Shown here in pieces: positions 46,630-60,400 of a stretch of 64,000 nucleotides of DNA. The stretch spans positions 4,960,001 to 5,024,000 of the forward strand of contig JANCRA010000011.1 of assembly GCA_024362935.1 (NCBI GenBank). Reading direction: 5' to 3'. Origin of the DNA: Setophaga petechia. Its lineage: Eukaryota > Chordata > Aves > Passeriformes > Parulidae. The notes under the pieces were generated by a model. That model was not told the origin of the DNA. It saw only the letters and a list, made by a program, of their open reading frames with translations, and did no database searches. The position numbers and the translations under genes were made by a program. Every line of letters starts with the position of its first letter. Positions within the stretch are counted from its first letter, which is position 1.

Positions 46630-49600
46630 AGTTCATGGAAGTGCTCATTTCAGGGGCACTGAATAATTTCTGCATTGAGACTGTTATTGCATAACAGTTT
46701 CTGTTCTCATTATTTCTGTCTTGTCACATGTGCCTCAGTAACATTATATTTCCTCTTGGCTCACAATTGCTTGTTAGTACCCAGAGTTCCACCATGACTT
46801 TTAAATCTGCATTGTAACTCCTACTTGCTTTTTGGTATGTTCCCTCTTGTACTTGTCACTCTGACCTCCAGATGTTTTGCTATTTTTCCAATTTACCTAA
46901 AACTATTTTAAAAAATCACGCTGGAATTTTCTGATCCGCCTTACATCTATTCTCTAGTTGCTGAAAAATCCAATAATAAATCATTGTATTCAATCATTGT
47001 ATTCAAACTTCTCAAACTTTGGGCTTCTTTGGGCAAGTTTGTAAACATAACGAAGGAACCTTCTGCAATGTATAGTCATGGTATCATTATAATACAAAGG
47101 AAAGAAAATCTCCATTTTTTAAGTTAACTTTCTGGACAAAACTCTCTAATCCTACTTCTGTGTAAAGCAAGTATTGGGGTCTTTTTTCTGGAACTGTGGT
47201 CTGATTAAGTCACAAGTATTTTTTTAACTCAGAAAACCATCAACACAATCTGTGTATCCACTCCAGAGCAGCTAATTTTTTTTATTAAATGAGTTAAATG
47301 AGGTCTGCATTGCACGTGACCTGTGAAATCATCTTTTTTGGCCAGCTAGTCCTGCAGCATGTGGGCTCTGGCATGGGCAGAGCTTGGCTGAGCAATGACC
47401 CTCAGCCATGGGCAGCCCCAAGGCCCCATGGGTGCAGACATTTCTCTGGTGTGCTGGCTAGTCATCCCCTTAGTGTTTGTGCAACCAGAGAGACAGACCA
47501 GCTCTCTAGCCCCAGACTTCCTTGCTGTAGATTATATGACATTTATACTGGTCCTATATATAGACTTTTAATCTGAATGATATACAATAAACACTACACA
47601 CAAGTCATGTAATGCCAAGTGACAAGCAGAATACTACTCATAACAACCCAAAATACAGGTTAATTTCAATGCATAAATGAACTTATTCATAAACATTTTA
47701 AAAATAATACATACTTACTTGAAGCTTTTTACCATATTTTTATATTTTGAAATATATAGAAGTACAATTAAATTATCTGCATGAAGAGAAAGAATCCAAG
47801 AATCAGCTTCTTGTCATTGCTTATAATTTCATGAAACTAATTACTAGCGTGGTTTAAAAATAACGACAAAATAGATTGGTAGCATCCTACATTTCTACTA
47901 CCTTAAAACAGCAAGCATTTAACTTCTTTTTTTTTTCACCCAGTGGCCAATTCCAGATAATAAATTGTGTATTGCTGTGAAGTGCCTCATAGCAATGGAA
48001 TGTATTTAACTTTAATTAAGCTACAACCGGATCTATATTTAAAAGAATGCTGTTCCTTCATTATTTTGGTGAGTTGTATTTAACTTCACGAGTTACAGAG
48101 TAGAACTATTTTATAGACTTTCTTTATTATTTGAATGGTAGACAAATAAAAGTGGACATAAAAAAGGTCGTTTGTATTTGAAAGTTTTATTGCTTCAGTT
48201 ACAGATAGTACATATGAGTGTAAAAAGACTGTAGCCCATATTAGTTCCGCTATATATTTCTGGGTTTGCTCTTTAAATTAAAAAAGTGTGGAGGCATGAA
48301 AAACAGATGCTTTCAACCAATTTTCCTCCAAAGTGAGAAAAAAATATATGTTTGTTTTGAGGTACTAGGAAAATTGTATATAGGGATGAAGTATTCTGAA
48401 AAGATTGTCTACTTCCTCAGCAATTCCTTTGAAGCTGGCATAGACCACATTTCAGTTCATGGGTTCAGGTCTGAATTTTGGAGGTGAGTTCTTGATGCCT
48501 AAAAAAACATAGGGTGTTTTAGTGCAAAATCTGCCCCACCACGTAAAGCCTCAAAACAAGACCACATGAACATCTGTTGCATGTTGCCTTCTGGTAGAAA
48601 TCTTGAAGCTGGAGGCCACTGACCGGCTGCAGATCTGCTCCATGCTGAGTTTGTCTGCAGTGCCAGAATGCAATGTGCTGTGAGTAGGGAAATAACTGGA
48701 AGCCTTCACTTGGCAGGTTGGCATAATGTGGATGCTTATGATTTTATGCATATAACAGTACAAGTAGGGTTTAGTCTTTTGTGTTCATTATCTCTATAGT
48801 CATAAGAATAACATCAATGTAGGACAGTTTCCAAACTCCTTTGTGAGTGTTCAGGTTCCTCCTCTTGATTAGCTTCTTTTTCATTTATATTAATATAATC
48901 TCTTTTTTCCCCTGGTTATCTCTTAAAATGTTAATACTTATTTCCTATTTTCTAATTTGACTTTCCACTAAGATTATTTAATTTTTGATTTTATTTCAAG
49001 AGACCAAGTAATGCAGTGCTAAAAATGAGTATAAGTGTTGAGGGTATCAACTAGGGTAAATGTTAGATCATCATCAGAACATCAGGCTTCCTGTTTAATG
49101 TGGTTTTGTATTGGCACACCATGTACCTATGTCATTTACAAGCACTGGCACAAGAAGATAGTCTATAAAGTATGCAGATATAAAACCTGTATGGTTGCTG
49201 TTGGATTTTCTTGTAAAAATGTCCTAGTTTCATACAACTGACATTGTCATACTCAGGTTCGAGCCCTGCCAAAGGGCAAAGGGATTGTAATTCTAAAATT
49301 GGATTTCAAGATCCATATTGCCACCACTGGTATCAGTGATAGAGTCTTCAAGGACAGCCTTTGTCTTTGAATTTTATAAAGCTTTGATGCAAATTGTAGC
49401 ATGCTGTTCATTTTGTGAACAAGAACATTTGAAAACAAGACATATAGGGAAAGAACTTAGAGGCACATGTCAAATACACCAGCTGAAGAATTAGAAGATA
49501 ATGCCACAATGCAACATACAGGAAAACAAATCAATGTATAAGCCTGTATTAAAAATCAGTCCCCCTTCCAGAATGGGCATGCTGTGGTATGACATCCAGT

Positions 49601-49707
49601 GTAGTGAGCTGCTTCTTTAGGTATTTAGAAACAAACCCTGAGCCCTGAGGAGGACCAGCACATCTCTTTGAGCTAATTTAAAGCAAACAAATAGCTTTTT
49701 GGGAAAT
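46630..49707. other. Non-coding AT-rich stretch
   Basis: No gene recognised. A 13-bp direct repeat (AATCATTGTATTC, twice near 46,978-47,005) and a GC-richer patch at 47,330-47,520 are the only structures seen. Confidence 0.5.
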
Positions 49708-49735
49708 GGAGGGGGGGGGGGGGTGGGGGGGTGGA
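49708..49735. repeat. Long G-run, potential G-quadruplex
   Basis: Near-continuous G on the plus strand (about 14 G, T, 7 G, T, GG), followed by an A-rich run to about 49,747. It meets the base requirement for G-quadruplex folding on the plus strand. Confidence 0.9.
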
Positions 49736-49747
49736 AGAAAAAAAAAT

Positions 49748-50092
49748 TTAAATAAAATTGAAGCTAGAAAAGAAAATAATTAAAAGAAAGACCTAAAATT
49801 ATTTTTCCTCACATCTTACAATTAAAAAATAAACATAATATTGTCTTCAGCAGACACTGCCTGCAACTAAGAAAAAAAATATTCTGCTATATCCAGCTCA
49901 GTGCTTGAAAAAGAAAGCAACAACTCCTGCAATGTGTAGGATCAGTAATGAAGTCCAACCATAAGGCTGGGAATTTGGGACAAAGGCCAGTCTTCAAATC
50001 ATGAGTCCCAAGATTATTTGGACAGGATATTTGGACACTTATTCATGGAATCAATAGTTCATTACAGTATCAAAGATAATAATTTGGAGGGT
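49748..50092. other. Non-coding stretch, nothing recognised
   Basis: AT-rich with no element recognised. Confidence 0.5.
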
Positions 50093-50123
50093 GGGTTTTT
50101 TATTATTATTGTTATTATTATTT
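50093..50123. repeat. T-run and (TTA)n microsatellite
   Basis: GGGTTTTTTATTATTATTGT continues as TATTATTATTT: a short interrupted trinucleotide array. Confidence 0.85.
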
Positions 50124-51289
50124 CTTCTGTGCTGGGAAGTTTTATGTAACTAGAGGAGGGTCTGTGGTGAAATAACTTCAAGCTAATGAGTTTTGATGAT
50201 GAATTGAATTAGGACAAAATTTCCTTGCTGGCATGTTGTAATGGAGATTTAGGGAAAAAGAAGATTTTGTAATATTCAGCTAAGTATACAGGAATGGCAA
50301 TACTGGAAAATCTCCATTGAGAGAAATGGAGGATTTCAACTCTCTCACCTACACCATATACTGCTTCTTTACCTGTCTAAATATTCTTGTGATATAATAG
50401 CTGGAAAAGATTACTTTTCAAAGACACATGGAGAAATGTCTCTTAAAATTTGTTTCAGTTTCCAGTGTAGCATTTTGTTGAAAAAACCTGAAGGAACATT
50501 AGCAGCAGTGATGGCTTCTCCTTGGAATCCTCAGTCAATGAGTGTGCAGGGTTATGCCATTTGAACAGTATTGATACTCAACTCACATGCTGCTTATTAA
50601 ATTCATATAACACAATGGTGACAAAGTTGAAAAGAGAAATTATATGATGAATGTTTTGGAAAAAAGATGGTTCCCTTTTTTGTGAAAACATGCAAACAGA
50701 ATAATATGGTTAATTATTCATATAGTTTTAATAAGGGCAGCACTTCAAAATTTAGAGGAAATGCCTAGTGTTTCAACAGTAAGATTAAGCAGCATCTGTC
50801 AAATGTAAAACTGACTGTAAAGATAATTAGCTCCAATGTAATTTTAGATTGAAGCGGTTCTAAGGATCCAGGATTTGGTCTGTAGGCAGCAATGGTAACT
50901 TTTCCATGGTTCTTTGCACAACAGTCAAAGCACTAAGAAGAAATGACCACCACAAAATGCTTTTGACATAACTACAGGTAAGAGATAACTAAGCAGGGAC
51001 TGCCATTATCAGAGTTTTCCATGCAAAAGATTCAGCATGCTCTTGAAAAGTATCTGCCGTGTGACTACAATGTCGCTAAGTTATGACAAGGAAATATCTG
51101 TGATATGACAGTGGCATCGTACAACTGTCAATATAAAGTAAGTGCGATGGGATTGCTCTGTGCTCTAAAGCAACTGTCATGTAATGGGGCTGTGACTAGG
51201 CTGTAATAGCAGTGTGACTGCAATGTGCCAGCAGAGTGACTGATAGGTAACTCCTGGAAGAGACGGTTCCCAAGTAAAATTGGCTCTAA
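50124..51289. other. Non-coding stretch, nothing recognised
   Basis: No gene or repeat family recognised. GTGACTACAATGT and GTGACTGCAATGT-like phrases recur at about 51,059 and 51,213, too few to call a repeat. Confidence 0.45.
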
Positions 51290-51775
51290 TCGTTTTGAAG
51301 TGCCGCGGACCCCATTTGTAGTGACAGCACTGCCCATCAGCTTTGGCGAGCTTTTAGTCAGTACCTCATGAGAGACCAAGGCAGTTTATTGCTGTGCTTC
51401 TGGCAGCCTTAGAGTTATTCTGAATAAAATATTTTGATATCTGTTCAGAGTTGTGCTGTGCCAAGGGAGCTGACTCAAGGTACAGCCTCATGCGCAAATG
51501 TCCCTACGGCAAAGATGGACAACACTGGCCAGTGGCCAGAAGACGGGGTCAGAGTGGGCTCCCTGGATGTCATGGCAAGAAGTCTTACCCCTGGACTCCA
51601 TAGAACAGTGTTACCCTACGGCAAGCTGGAAAAAGACCTCCTTCCTGGGGATGTCCCCATTATTTAGGAGCGCTTTGGACCAAACCTTGAGTTCTTGACC
51701 TCTCTGCTGGTCAGCCCCTCTCGCTCCCCAGAATTAGACCTCCACAACAAATGCTATGGGCGCTTGGCAAGCAAG
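51290..51775. other. CpG-retaining, GC-rich segment of unknown nature
   Basis: This stretch has many CpGs (for example CCGCGG near 51,303, then TACGGC, GACGGG, TACGGC, AGCGCT, CTCGCT and GGCGCT) in a background nearly lacking them. Plus-strand frames stay open from about 51,434 to 51,698 in two registers, and TACGGCAA occurs twice (51,506 and 51,617). No family was recognised. It could be a recently inserted repeat not yet CpG-decayed, a small CpG island with a lncRNA exon, or a conserved element. Confidence 0.35.
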
Positions 51776-52138
51776 GAGAGAAAATATGGCAAATTAATTA
51801 AGAAAAAGGGAAGAATTATTATATTCATTTCACAGATGAAGATATTGATGTTCAGATTAATTGATTTGCCCTGAAGCCATGCAGCATGTCATTAGCAGCC
51901 ATGTGAATATAGTAGTGGTGTTTGAAAAATGGTTACTGTGGATAGTCTTCCATTTTCTATTATATCAATGGAGAAACCTATTTCTCTAAAGAAGAAATAT
52001 ATTCTTTGCAAAAATTATGCTGTTAGAAACTTTCCATTATTTTTACTTTTTGAAATTCTTTGTTTCCTCCTCTCTGTCAGATTTCCTTATCTCTCAGTTT
52101 GCCTTAAATAAGATTTTGAACATTACAGCTGAAATGAG
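51776..52138. other. Non-coding stretch, nothing recognised
   Basis: No feature supported. Confidence 0.5.
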
Positions 52139-52194
52139 AAAAAAACAAAAACAAAAACAACCAAACAACCAACCAACCAAAAAAAAAAAAAAAA
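52139..52194. repeat. A-rich tract with (AAAAAC)n and (CCAA)n
   Basis: AAAAACAAAAACAAAAACAA then CCAACCAACCAA and a run of about 16 A. This low-complexity sequence could be an old poly-A tail that expanded by slippage. Confidence 0.9.
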
Positions 52195-55100
52195 TCCACT
52201 CAGAAGAAAGTTTCAAGAATGCTGATGTGTAATTTACACTGAAATTTAAAAAAATAACGTTGTCAGATTGCTGTCCCCTTGCATTCCTACCTTCAAGAAT
52301 CCCAAATATGTTAGCTCATGTAATGGATCATTGGTATGTATGTCATTGTATTCAGGTCACAAATCAAACCAACTGTGTAAGAAAGGAATGCAAACATCAC
52401 TCAAGTGGAGAATAATATTTCATACTAAACAAAGGAGGACAGGAATAGAAGTTTATCCTATCTGAAAATGGTTATGTTTCTGCATACCAATGCCTTCTAT
52501 CAGCAGAAACACCTGCAGCCAACATAAGGTCCACCTTTCAAAGGGAACAGTTTCATCTTTTCCCCTTTTCTTTCATATAAAGGAGCAAAATAAGTATACT
52601 GATGTGCAATTAATTGTAAAGGCTCACTGCTGAAAAGATTTACTCATGGTTCAGCAGTGTAATCATCTGTTGGGCATTTGCTATAAATCATGGGTGTCTG
52701 CTGTTGTCTCCACTAATTAGTACACTAACTTATTATTAAGTCCCTTAAACATTATACAAGATCTGGGCTATGCACAGAATTACTGGGGGAATGAGAACAC
52801 TTGAAGTTTTATTGCACAGCTACAAAGCATACAGTAAATATCTGGGTGGTGGACAGTTGTAAGGCATAAGACAAGATGGAATATGTAACCTTTAGTAAGT
52901 GCTCTACCCATCCATAATTATAAAAGCCCTTTATTTTTCAGCCTTCAGTGTGTCTGTTCAGTCACTCAGGCACCAAATAAAGGTCTCAAACACAATAATT
53001 CAAAGCAACTGGTACAGTAGTAAGTGAAGTTTTAAACAACAGTAGACAAGTTGATTAGAGCCTTTGGAGATGCATGCCCTGAATGAAGGTTAACCTTTGT
53101 GAACTTTGAATACAAAGCTTTCAGATGAATTTTATATGAAATCTGGTGACAAAGAAAAGCACTATTCAGCAAGGGCTGATTAATTGAGTTACACTTCATT
53201 GTAAACCCCTGACAATGATGGAAAATAAATTTAGCAATACACTTTGTAGCCATACATATTGACGAGATCTCACTAAAAAGCAAGAATCAGGCACATAAAG
53301 GCCCTGTTGAATACCTCTGAAGATAGTCTGGTGAGTGAAATGTAAAGCCAGGATTTACAAATATTACATAAGTGAACACTGTTACTGCACTCAGGCTGAA
53401 AAATCCTGTTCAAATCCAATAAGTGGTTTAAGTTGTAAATAGAGGTTTCTGCAGGGAGTCAGGCATTAGAAGCCACCTGGAGCATGTGGTAAAGATTGTA
53501 TCCATCAATACAGCAGCTGGGCTGAAATTATAAAGAGAGCTGCTTTCCATCACGCTTGTTTTAATGCATACATTTCTCCTGTCACTAGCACCCCAGGAAA
53601 ACTACTAACTACAAAAATGAATGGTACCCATTACCTGATATTCATACTTGTGACAACAGAGACAACAATCACAACACAACAGTAAGCAAAAAAACTGATA
53701 TCCAAATTATTTTTAAGTTGTTGCAGTGGATAGATCTTGAGAACCAGTTGGTAATATTTTAATAACACTGTAGGTTAGAGGAATGAAGCAGGCATCTGGC
53801 ATTCAATTCGAAGTTTCCTTCTGCTCCACACATTCCATCAAATCATGCACCAAAGCAGTTTAAACAAATCAAGACTAGTAAAAAATTGTTCCAAGAAGGG
53901 GAACCCTATGTAAGGTTCAGTTATATGCCAGCATCAGGGAAAATTTGACATTGTTTTTCATTGTGATTATTTAAAAATAGCACAGATTTACTATCAGTGT
54001 GTTCCCAATGCATAAAGAGTGCTTTTTAACCCTACATTAGTGTTGGACTGTCCGAAGAGGCAAAGTAGGCAGCTGCTTGCCTGAGGTAGTAGTAGCTCAG
54101 GGCACCAAAAACTCCTCTGCAGTTTCCTTCCAAACTGGCAAGAGTCATGGGTGAGAGAAACACGGTCTTCAAATTACAAAAAGCTACAGTGAAAGCAACG
54201 TGCAAGTGTCACTCCAAGACAGGCAAGGAAACTGTTAAATTGCTCATTGTAAAGTCAGTGTTAAAAAGTAATAAAAAACAAGCAAGCCATATTGCATGTG
54301 TAGGGACAGACTGTGCCACTAAGCCACAGCCCCAAGCCGTGGGTGGTGTGGAGTAGCATTGTTCCCCAGCAATTAAAATGAACATGCTCACCACACAAAA
54401 CTGCAATGTGTTCCTTCCTCTGTGAGTTGTGCCCTCCTTCTGCCCTCCTTCTGCTCCCTGACACAACCAGCCACAGCAGTGAGCCGAAACTCTCTTGTGT
54501 TCCAGGGAATTTGGGGGACTGCAAGCCTCACTGACATCTCATTGCAAATTAGGAGGTAAACAGTGTTACCTCAATTATTTCTGTCCTTCTTCCTGTGCAT
54601 CAGTTCAAGCATCAGAACTGCCAGTCCTGTATTTAGGTCATTATCTTATTCCCTGTGGATTTTGAAGGAATACATTAATACTGTGTGTACAGCATGGAGC
54701 AGGTTTGCAGCTGGATGGATGAGATGTAGGTTGTGTAGTGGTTCCTATGCAGACCTCATACAGTTGGACATCAGTCCTCCATCCCAGATCTCACAGGTGA
54801 GAAGCAGCCACCCAAGGAGAGTGGACCACATCCATTTCTTGCCTTTTTCCTTGCCATACTTCTGAGTAATTATATTTCTTTTTGATTGCTTATGAAGGGA
54901 ACAGCAAGTCTGTGTTTAAACTTTACCAGAGTGTAGCTTTTCCATCAATTAATACTTCTTAGCATATGAGAAGAGCTGATAACAGCTCAAACTCTTTCAC
55001 TGTTTACTTCGCTGTGCAGCTTATTTTCTCAGTAGCCAGCTTGATTTAAATGTGTTAATGAGGGGGCTACAACCTTGCTCTGAATGATTAGTGGGCCAAA

Positions 55101-57480
55101 CCAGTTGAGATGTTTCAGGTGCTCTCCAACTCACCTGAGCTAACATCAGAGATAGGGATCACAAGCACTAAGTTGCTACATGAATAATCTCCAGCCACAT
55201 CCTGCATGTGTCCACAGATAAACTGATTAACCTCCCCTGGGCTCCCCCCAGGCCTCATGACTTTTGTTCGATGGCTCTCACTCACCCCAACTGCAATGAT
55301 AAAGCTTTCCCTCCCCACAGTAATTTTCTAGAACTTCTTTATGAAGTATTTGTGGAGGAAGGGAGGGAAGAGGGTATTTTTCCCTGTGTCCTTGCCTCCA
55401 ATCTGTAGATCCTTTCACTCAGTAAAACTCTGACTCTCTTTCTGCTGCCATGGTGATTCGATGAGTTTGATATTATTCTGCTAAATCTGCCTCTCCCAAG
55501 AGAGAGTGGTTTGATTCTTGGTATTCTTAGATAGGTCAAGAATTGCATTAGCTCAGGGCAAAATTGCTCACTGTACAAGGAGGTGAGTTTCAAGATCTTG
55601 GCAAAGCAGCAAAAAGGACTTGCTCTTGACTCTTGTGATAGATGTCATGATGCTGCCAAATAAAAGCAGTTTTGCTGAAAGAAAACTCAGAGTGATATTG
55701 CTGCAGCCAGGGACAGACCAGCAGTGGTGCAAACAGTCCACCCACAGTGGAAGAATACGGCACGATGGCATCAGGCATAATAAAGGAAGGGCTGGCAGGT
55801 GAATGACATGCTTATTTTGTGTCTTTGGAGCCATTTAATTTGAGATGAATTGTTGTGCCATAGCTACTCAGTAGCCCAAAGGCAGCAGCACATTTATGCT
55901 TCACATTTCCATGACTTGTGTTGCACAAACAGCAGTATAAAAGGCCACTGTTCTTGGTTTGCATGTGCACACGATTAGGTCCATTCACAAATCCACTTTA
56001 TCCTGCCCTGTTATTTATGTATACACCAGTCAACTACACAATGCAGCACATGGCTCTTTCTGAGCAGGCAGTCTGAGAGTCTTAGCCTTCCTATTTTGAA
56101 GCAAAACTGGGTAAAAGCAGAATTTTTAACCGCATGGCAAAGAAGATTCAAAAATAAGTGTTCTAATTTGAAATTTAATTATTAAAAAACTACCATAAAT
56201 GGAATCATTTTCCTAATAATTATTACAGAGGTCTGTGGTAGTAATATCATAGTTATGTCTAATACTGGAAATATTATATTAATATTTTCAAGATGATGAC
56301 TTATTGCTGTTAGGGAAGATATAGTAAGTTGAAGATCCCACAGAACTGACTCTTGTGAACCTTTGTTTCTCACCATTAAAAGTTCAGTAAAAATTGTTTT
56401 ACCCATATCTAACTTGAAATGCTCTCAATATGCAAACTTCATGTTGGGGCTTATTTATGTTTTAATAGCTTGCTGATCAAGCTTTTCCTAAACGCTTCAA
56501 AGCACTTTGCAAGCAATAGATAATGCTGCAGTCCAGCAGAACTTATTGTCTTATCAATTTTATGAAGAGCTTTGACTCTGAAATCAACGGATTTCTAAAC
56601 TGTTTCTCAAATTGAAGCTCATTTGGGTGGCTTTATTCATGGCAGTGCTTTTCTACATTTTTATCAGTATCTTTAAATTCTGCTACCAGTCTTGCATAAA
56701 TCCAGGACTGGTAGGACATAACACCTTACAACAATCAGGGTGCTTAAAAAGTGGTGACCTGATCAGCTGCCCATCTTTACTTATATTGCCATACTGGCAT
56801 AATACTATGCAAAGAATATTTTGGAGTAGGCTGCATTTCAATTTATAGTAATAGTTAGTCTACCATATCAGGATTCATGCAAGTTTTTTCTTCTGTGACC
56901 ATGAACTTTAACTTCTTCTTTATGAGTTCAGAATATTGCAAGGAATTTTATTTCTTAATGTTTGTGTTGTGCCCTGACTTGTTCCACATGACATCTTTCC
57001 TCATGTGTTATTTTTAGCTGCTAGCCTTGTAAATGCAGACTTACCAGTAAGAAGAGTTCAAGTTCAATCTCAAAAAAGCAAGGCTTTTAAAAAATAAATA
57101 TGTTGTCTAAATATGAATTTCAGGAAAGAAAACATTCTCAGATGAAACAATGTCAGAGTTTTTTATTTCTGTGATTTAGAAAAACATGGTAAGGAAAGAA
57201 ATTGGTGTAATTCTTTTCATGGAAGTTTGCAATTTTGTTAAAACAGTTAAGGTAATTAATTTGTGAATCATTCAGAGTTGCAAACCAGATTTACCTACAT
57301 ATGAGAATACATACCTGAACTCTCAAAGGTAATGGTGTTGTGGATTGTTTGTCTTGGAAAGACTTTTTTTACCATAATTTTTACTATGTACATATGTTTT
57401 TACAGGAAATTTTGTCTGTTTCTGCTATTCTCAAGAAAAGCTAACAGAGAAAACCTGACACTGCTGTCTAGCCCTGGGAA
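52195..57480. other. Non-coding stretch, nothing recognised
   Basis: No gene or repeat family recognised. A perfect 11-bp tandem duplication (GCCCTCCTTCT, twice) lies at 54,431-54,452. The stretch 52,580-52,760 contains homeodomain-type TAATTA/TTAATT sites in non-repetitive sequence, but this alone is not evidence of function. Confidence 0.45.
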
Positions 57481-60400
57481 AGTTATTAAGGGGTTAGATT
57501 CCCTTGTCTAGGAGCAAGAACCAACTTTTGCATTGCAGCCAGGACTGTGGTGGTGCGTCCTGCTGTAGAGAGGGAACATCATGAGGCCATTCTCCTGTAA
57601 ATCTTCTGCTGCCCAGCACCAACTGTGGTGGATACCCACTGTGACACAGCTTGACAAGGTGAAAACCACAAATGCATTTCACAGTGGAAAAGACAGTTCA
57701 GAGATCTATAAAAAGTTCTTGATGGCTCCAGTTTACATACAGGAGGGATCCCAAGCAACCAAATCCAGATTAGATTCACAGTACCAAAATCCAGAAAATT
57801 TGCCAAAGAGGGGGGAGGTGTTGTGTGTAAAAGGTGTTATACAAAAAGGTAGAGCTTTAGATGAAACCTGGAGATTTGAGGCTGGAACATTTACCTAAAA
57901 GTAAGCTTCTATCATACAAATTATGGTCATTTTCCATACCAAACTATGAGGGGAAAAGATTATCAGAGAGATTATTTTTCATCATATGAATAGCCTTTTG
58001 GCTATTGAATGAATATTGAATGCAACAAGACATTTCCTTTTCTCATTCACTTTCCTCCCTCACTTGTTTAAGTGCCTAAATTAGGCTACATGTGAGCAAT
58101 TGATGGATGGCTTGGAATCTTGACCAGAAATAAATCTTTTCTACGCCTGCTTGTCATCTTTCCCCTGTGTCTCCACTTTAGAAAGCTGTTTGGGGAGGAG
58201 GGAACAAAAAAAAACTTTCTCAACCTGTAGACATTCCTCTTAGAAAAGCCCTCTTCTCCTGCTTTGCTGCCATGAGATTGATCTGAATTTTTATCATTCT
58301 TTGGTAAAAAGTTGAAGATGGATAAATGTAGCTTTCTCTGTCATGGGGAAATTTGCATAAAATTTTCTGTGCCTGGATCAGTTCCAAAGCTGCTGTCTCC
58401 GGATTAATGGTTCTACCTGAGCTGAAAACCATGCTTCTAGTGCCAGTAACACGGGAGCTGAATCAGTAGGATCTATAGCATCAATAGTTCACCACCACCA
58501 CATTTGCAAGTAGTACTAGACACTTTAATACTTGTGCAAAATGCTCTTCAAGAATGTGAATCATCAGCTTGATGTATGTTTTAAATCAGGAGGCATTTTA
58601 TAACCAAAGATATGATTCTAAGCAGAAACAAAAAATTGTGAGTCTTAGTAACAGCTAGATTTTTTTTCCCAGTTTTTGTTTGCAAATCATTTTAGTGTGA
58701 GCATAGCCAATGTGGAAATGTGCCTTCTAAAATCTGTAGTGGATAGGAGGATGGATATTTTTATGTGTTAGAGATTCTGTTTGTTGGGGGAGTTTGCCAG
58801 CCAAGCATGTTAACTTCCATCAAAAATCTCAAATTCAGCTTAGACACTGGTGTTGAAAGTCAACGGATGTATTTGAACTGTGCTTAGATTGATGGAATTT
58901 TGATTTTTCAAAATTGATATTTTTCTTACTTTGTGTTGCCATGCCAGAAAGAGTCACCAAGAGTCACCAAGGACTTTGTATGAGAATCACTCTGACAAGA
59001 AAATGTCCATTTGTCAGATCATGTTAAATCTATTGCAGGATTTTACACAAGTTTTTATGTGTTGAACTGACTAGAAATGCAATTTTGCATGCTTTTATAT
59101 GTATGTTTTAACTGAACAAACACCCTCTGTCTCAAAGCTCAAGATATTTCTGAGGTATGTTGTTTGCTTTGTAAGTGCAAACTTTCTCTTCTGCCTGGAC
59201 ATCCTAGTCACTCATAGATAATAAAGACCATATACATTCCTATTTTTCCAACAATATCTGTGTTTTGTATTTATCCATTTTTATTTTTATCATTCACTGT
59301 GAACTGGCTAAAATGAATATGTCCCTTGGCGAGGAAGACAATTTTTTGGAAAAATGTGCAACTAGGACTGGCTAATTTCAATTAAAGTTGTGTATCTGAT
59401 CCATACATTTGGTTCTATATTTAAGTGACAGCTTAATTGGCAGTTATGGCTGGATCTAAGTAAGTCTAATAAGGACGATGAGCCTTTTTAGGTTGGTATG
59501 TAGATACCAATGCAAATTACATGTGTACATTACTGTGTCCTGTTATCTTGCAGCAGAGAAAATATAAATGTCTTTACTGTGCATCCACTACCCATGTAGG
59601 AAAACAATGTCCTTAAACATTACAAATGTGAAAGAAAAACTAACCTCTTTTTCATATTTATAGATTATATTTTTTTAGCATAAATATCAGCTTCAATTTT
59701 CAAATAGAACTTGGCCAATTTTATGAATTTTGAATAAAAACTTATCCAAGCAGGTGAGGATGAAGCACTTAGAATTCTTTATTTAGAACAATGTTGCTCT
59801 CCTGTTGAAGAAGATTCTGTCAGTGTTGCTCCCTGAAAAAGTACATTTTCTGTCTGTAGCATTAAATTCATTGAGGTTATCCCTGTATTTACATTGGTTT
59901 TCTCTTTGCTTATTTATCTTGGAAAGATGTAGACCTTCTTCACTGATGATAAGTACTGCAAAGTGCTTGTTGTTGTCTATTGCTGAATTTGCTTCTTCCA
60001 TCTAATCTGATCCTTTTGTTCACTTAGGTATTCACAGGGTAAAAATGCCTCAAGGAGACCAAAGTTAGATGAAAAAATATGAGGGATATGTTCCAAGAAA
60101 ACAATACCAATATGTTAAAAGAAGCAAACTGAGAATCAGAGAAAAACTTTATAATTTAAAATTAGCCCAAAGCAAAGTGTTATGACAAATATTATGCAGT
60201 GTTTAGGTAGTAAATCCTTGCCATCCTTGTTTTCTGTTGCTCGATACTTATTATCTGTAATAATGTAATTTGTCTCCTTCCTCGGGAGAAAAAAAATTTA
60301 AAAATGAATGTATATGCACATTTTTGTGTATATGTGTGTGTATATCAATGCACTAATATCTACATACCTATGGAAAGAAGTAGATTCAGTTCTCATCTCT

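Noticed and set aside
57581..57898. 105-codon plus-strand open frame that looks hydrophilic and gene-like
   Set aside because: No match to a known family, no neighbouring frame blocks in the same direction and no poly-A tail or splice sites.
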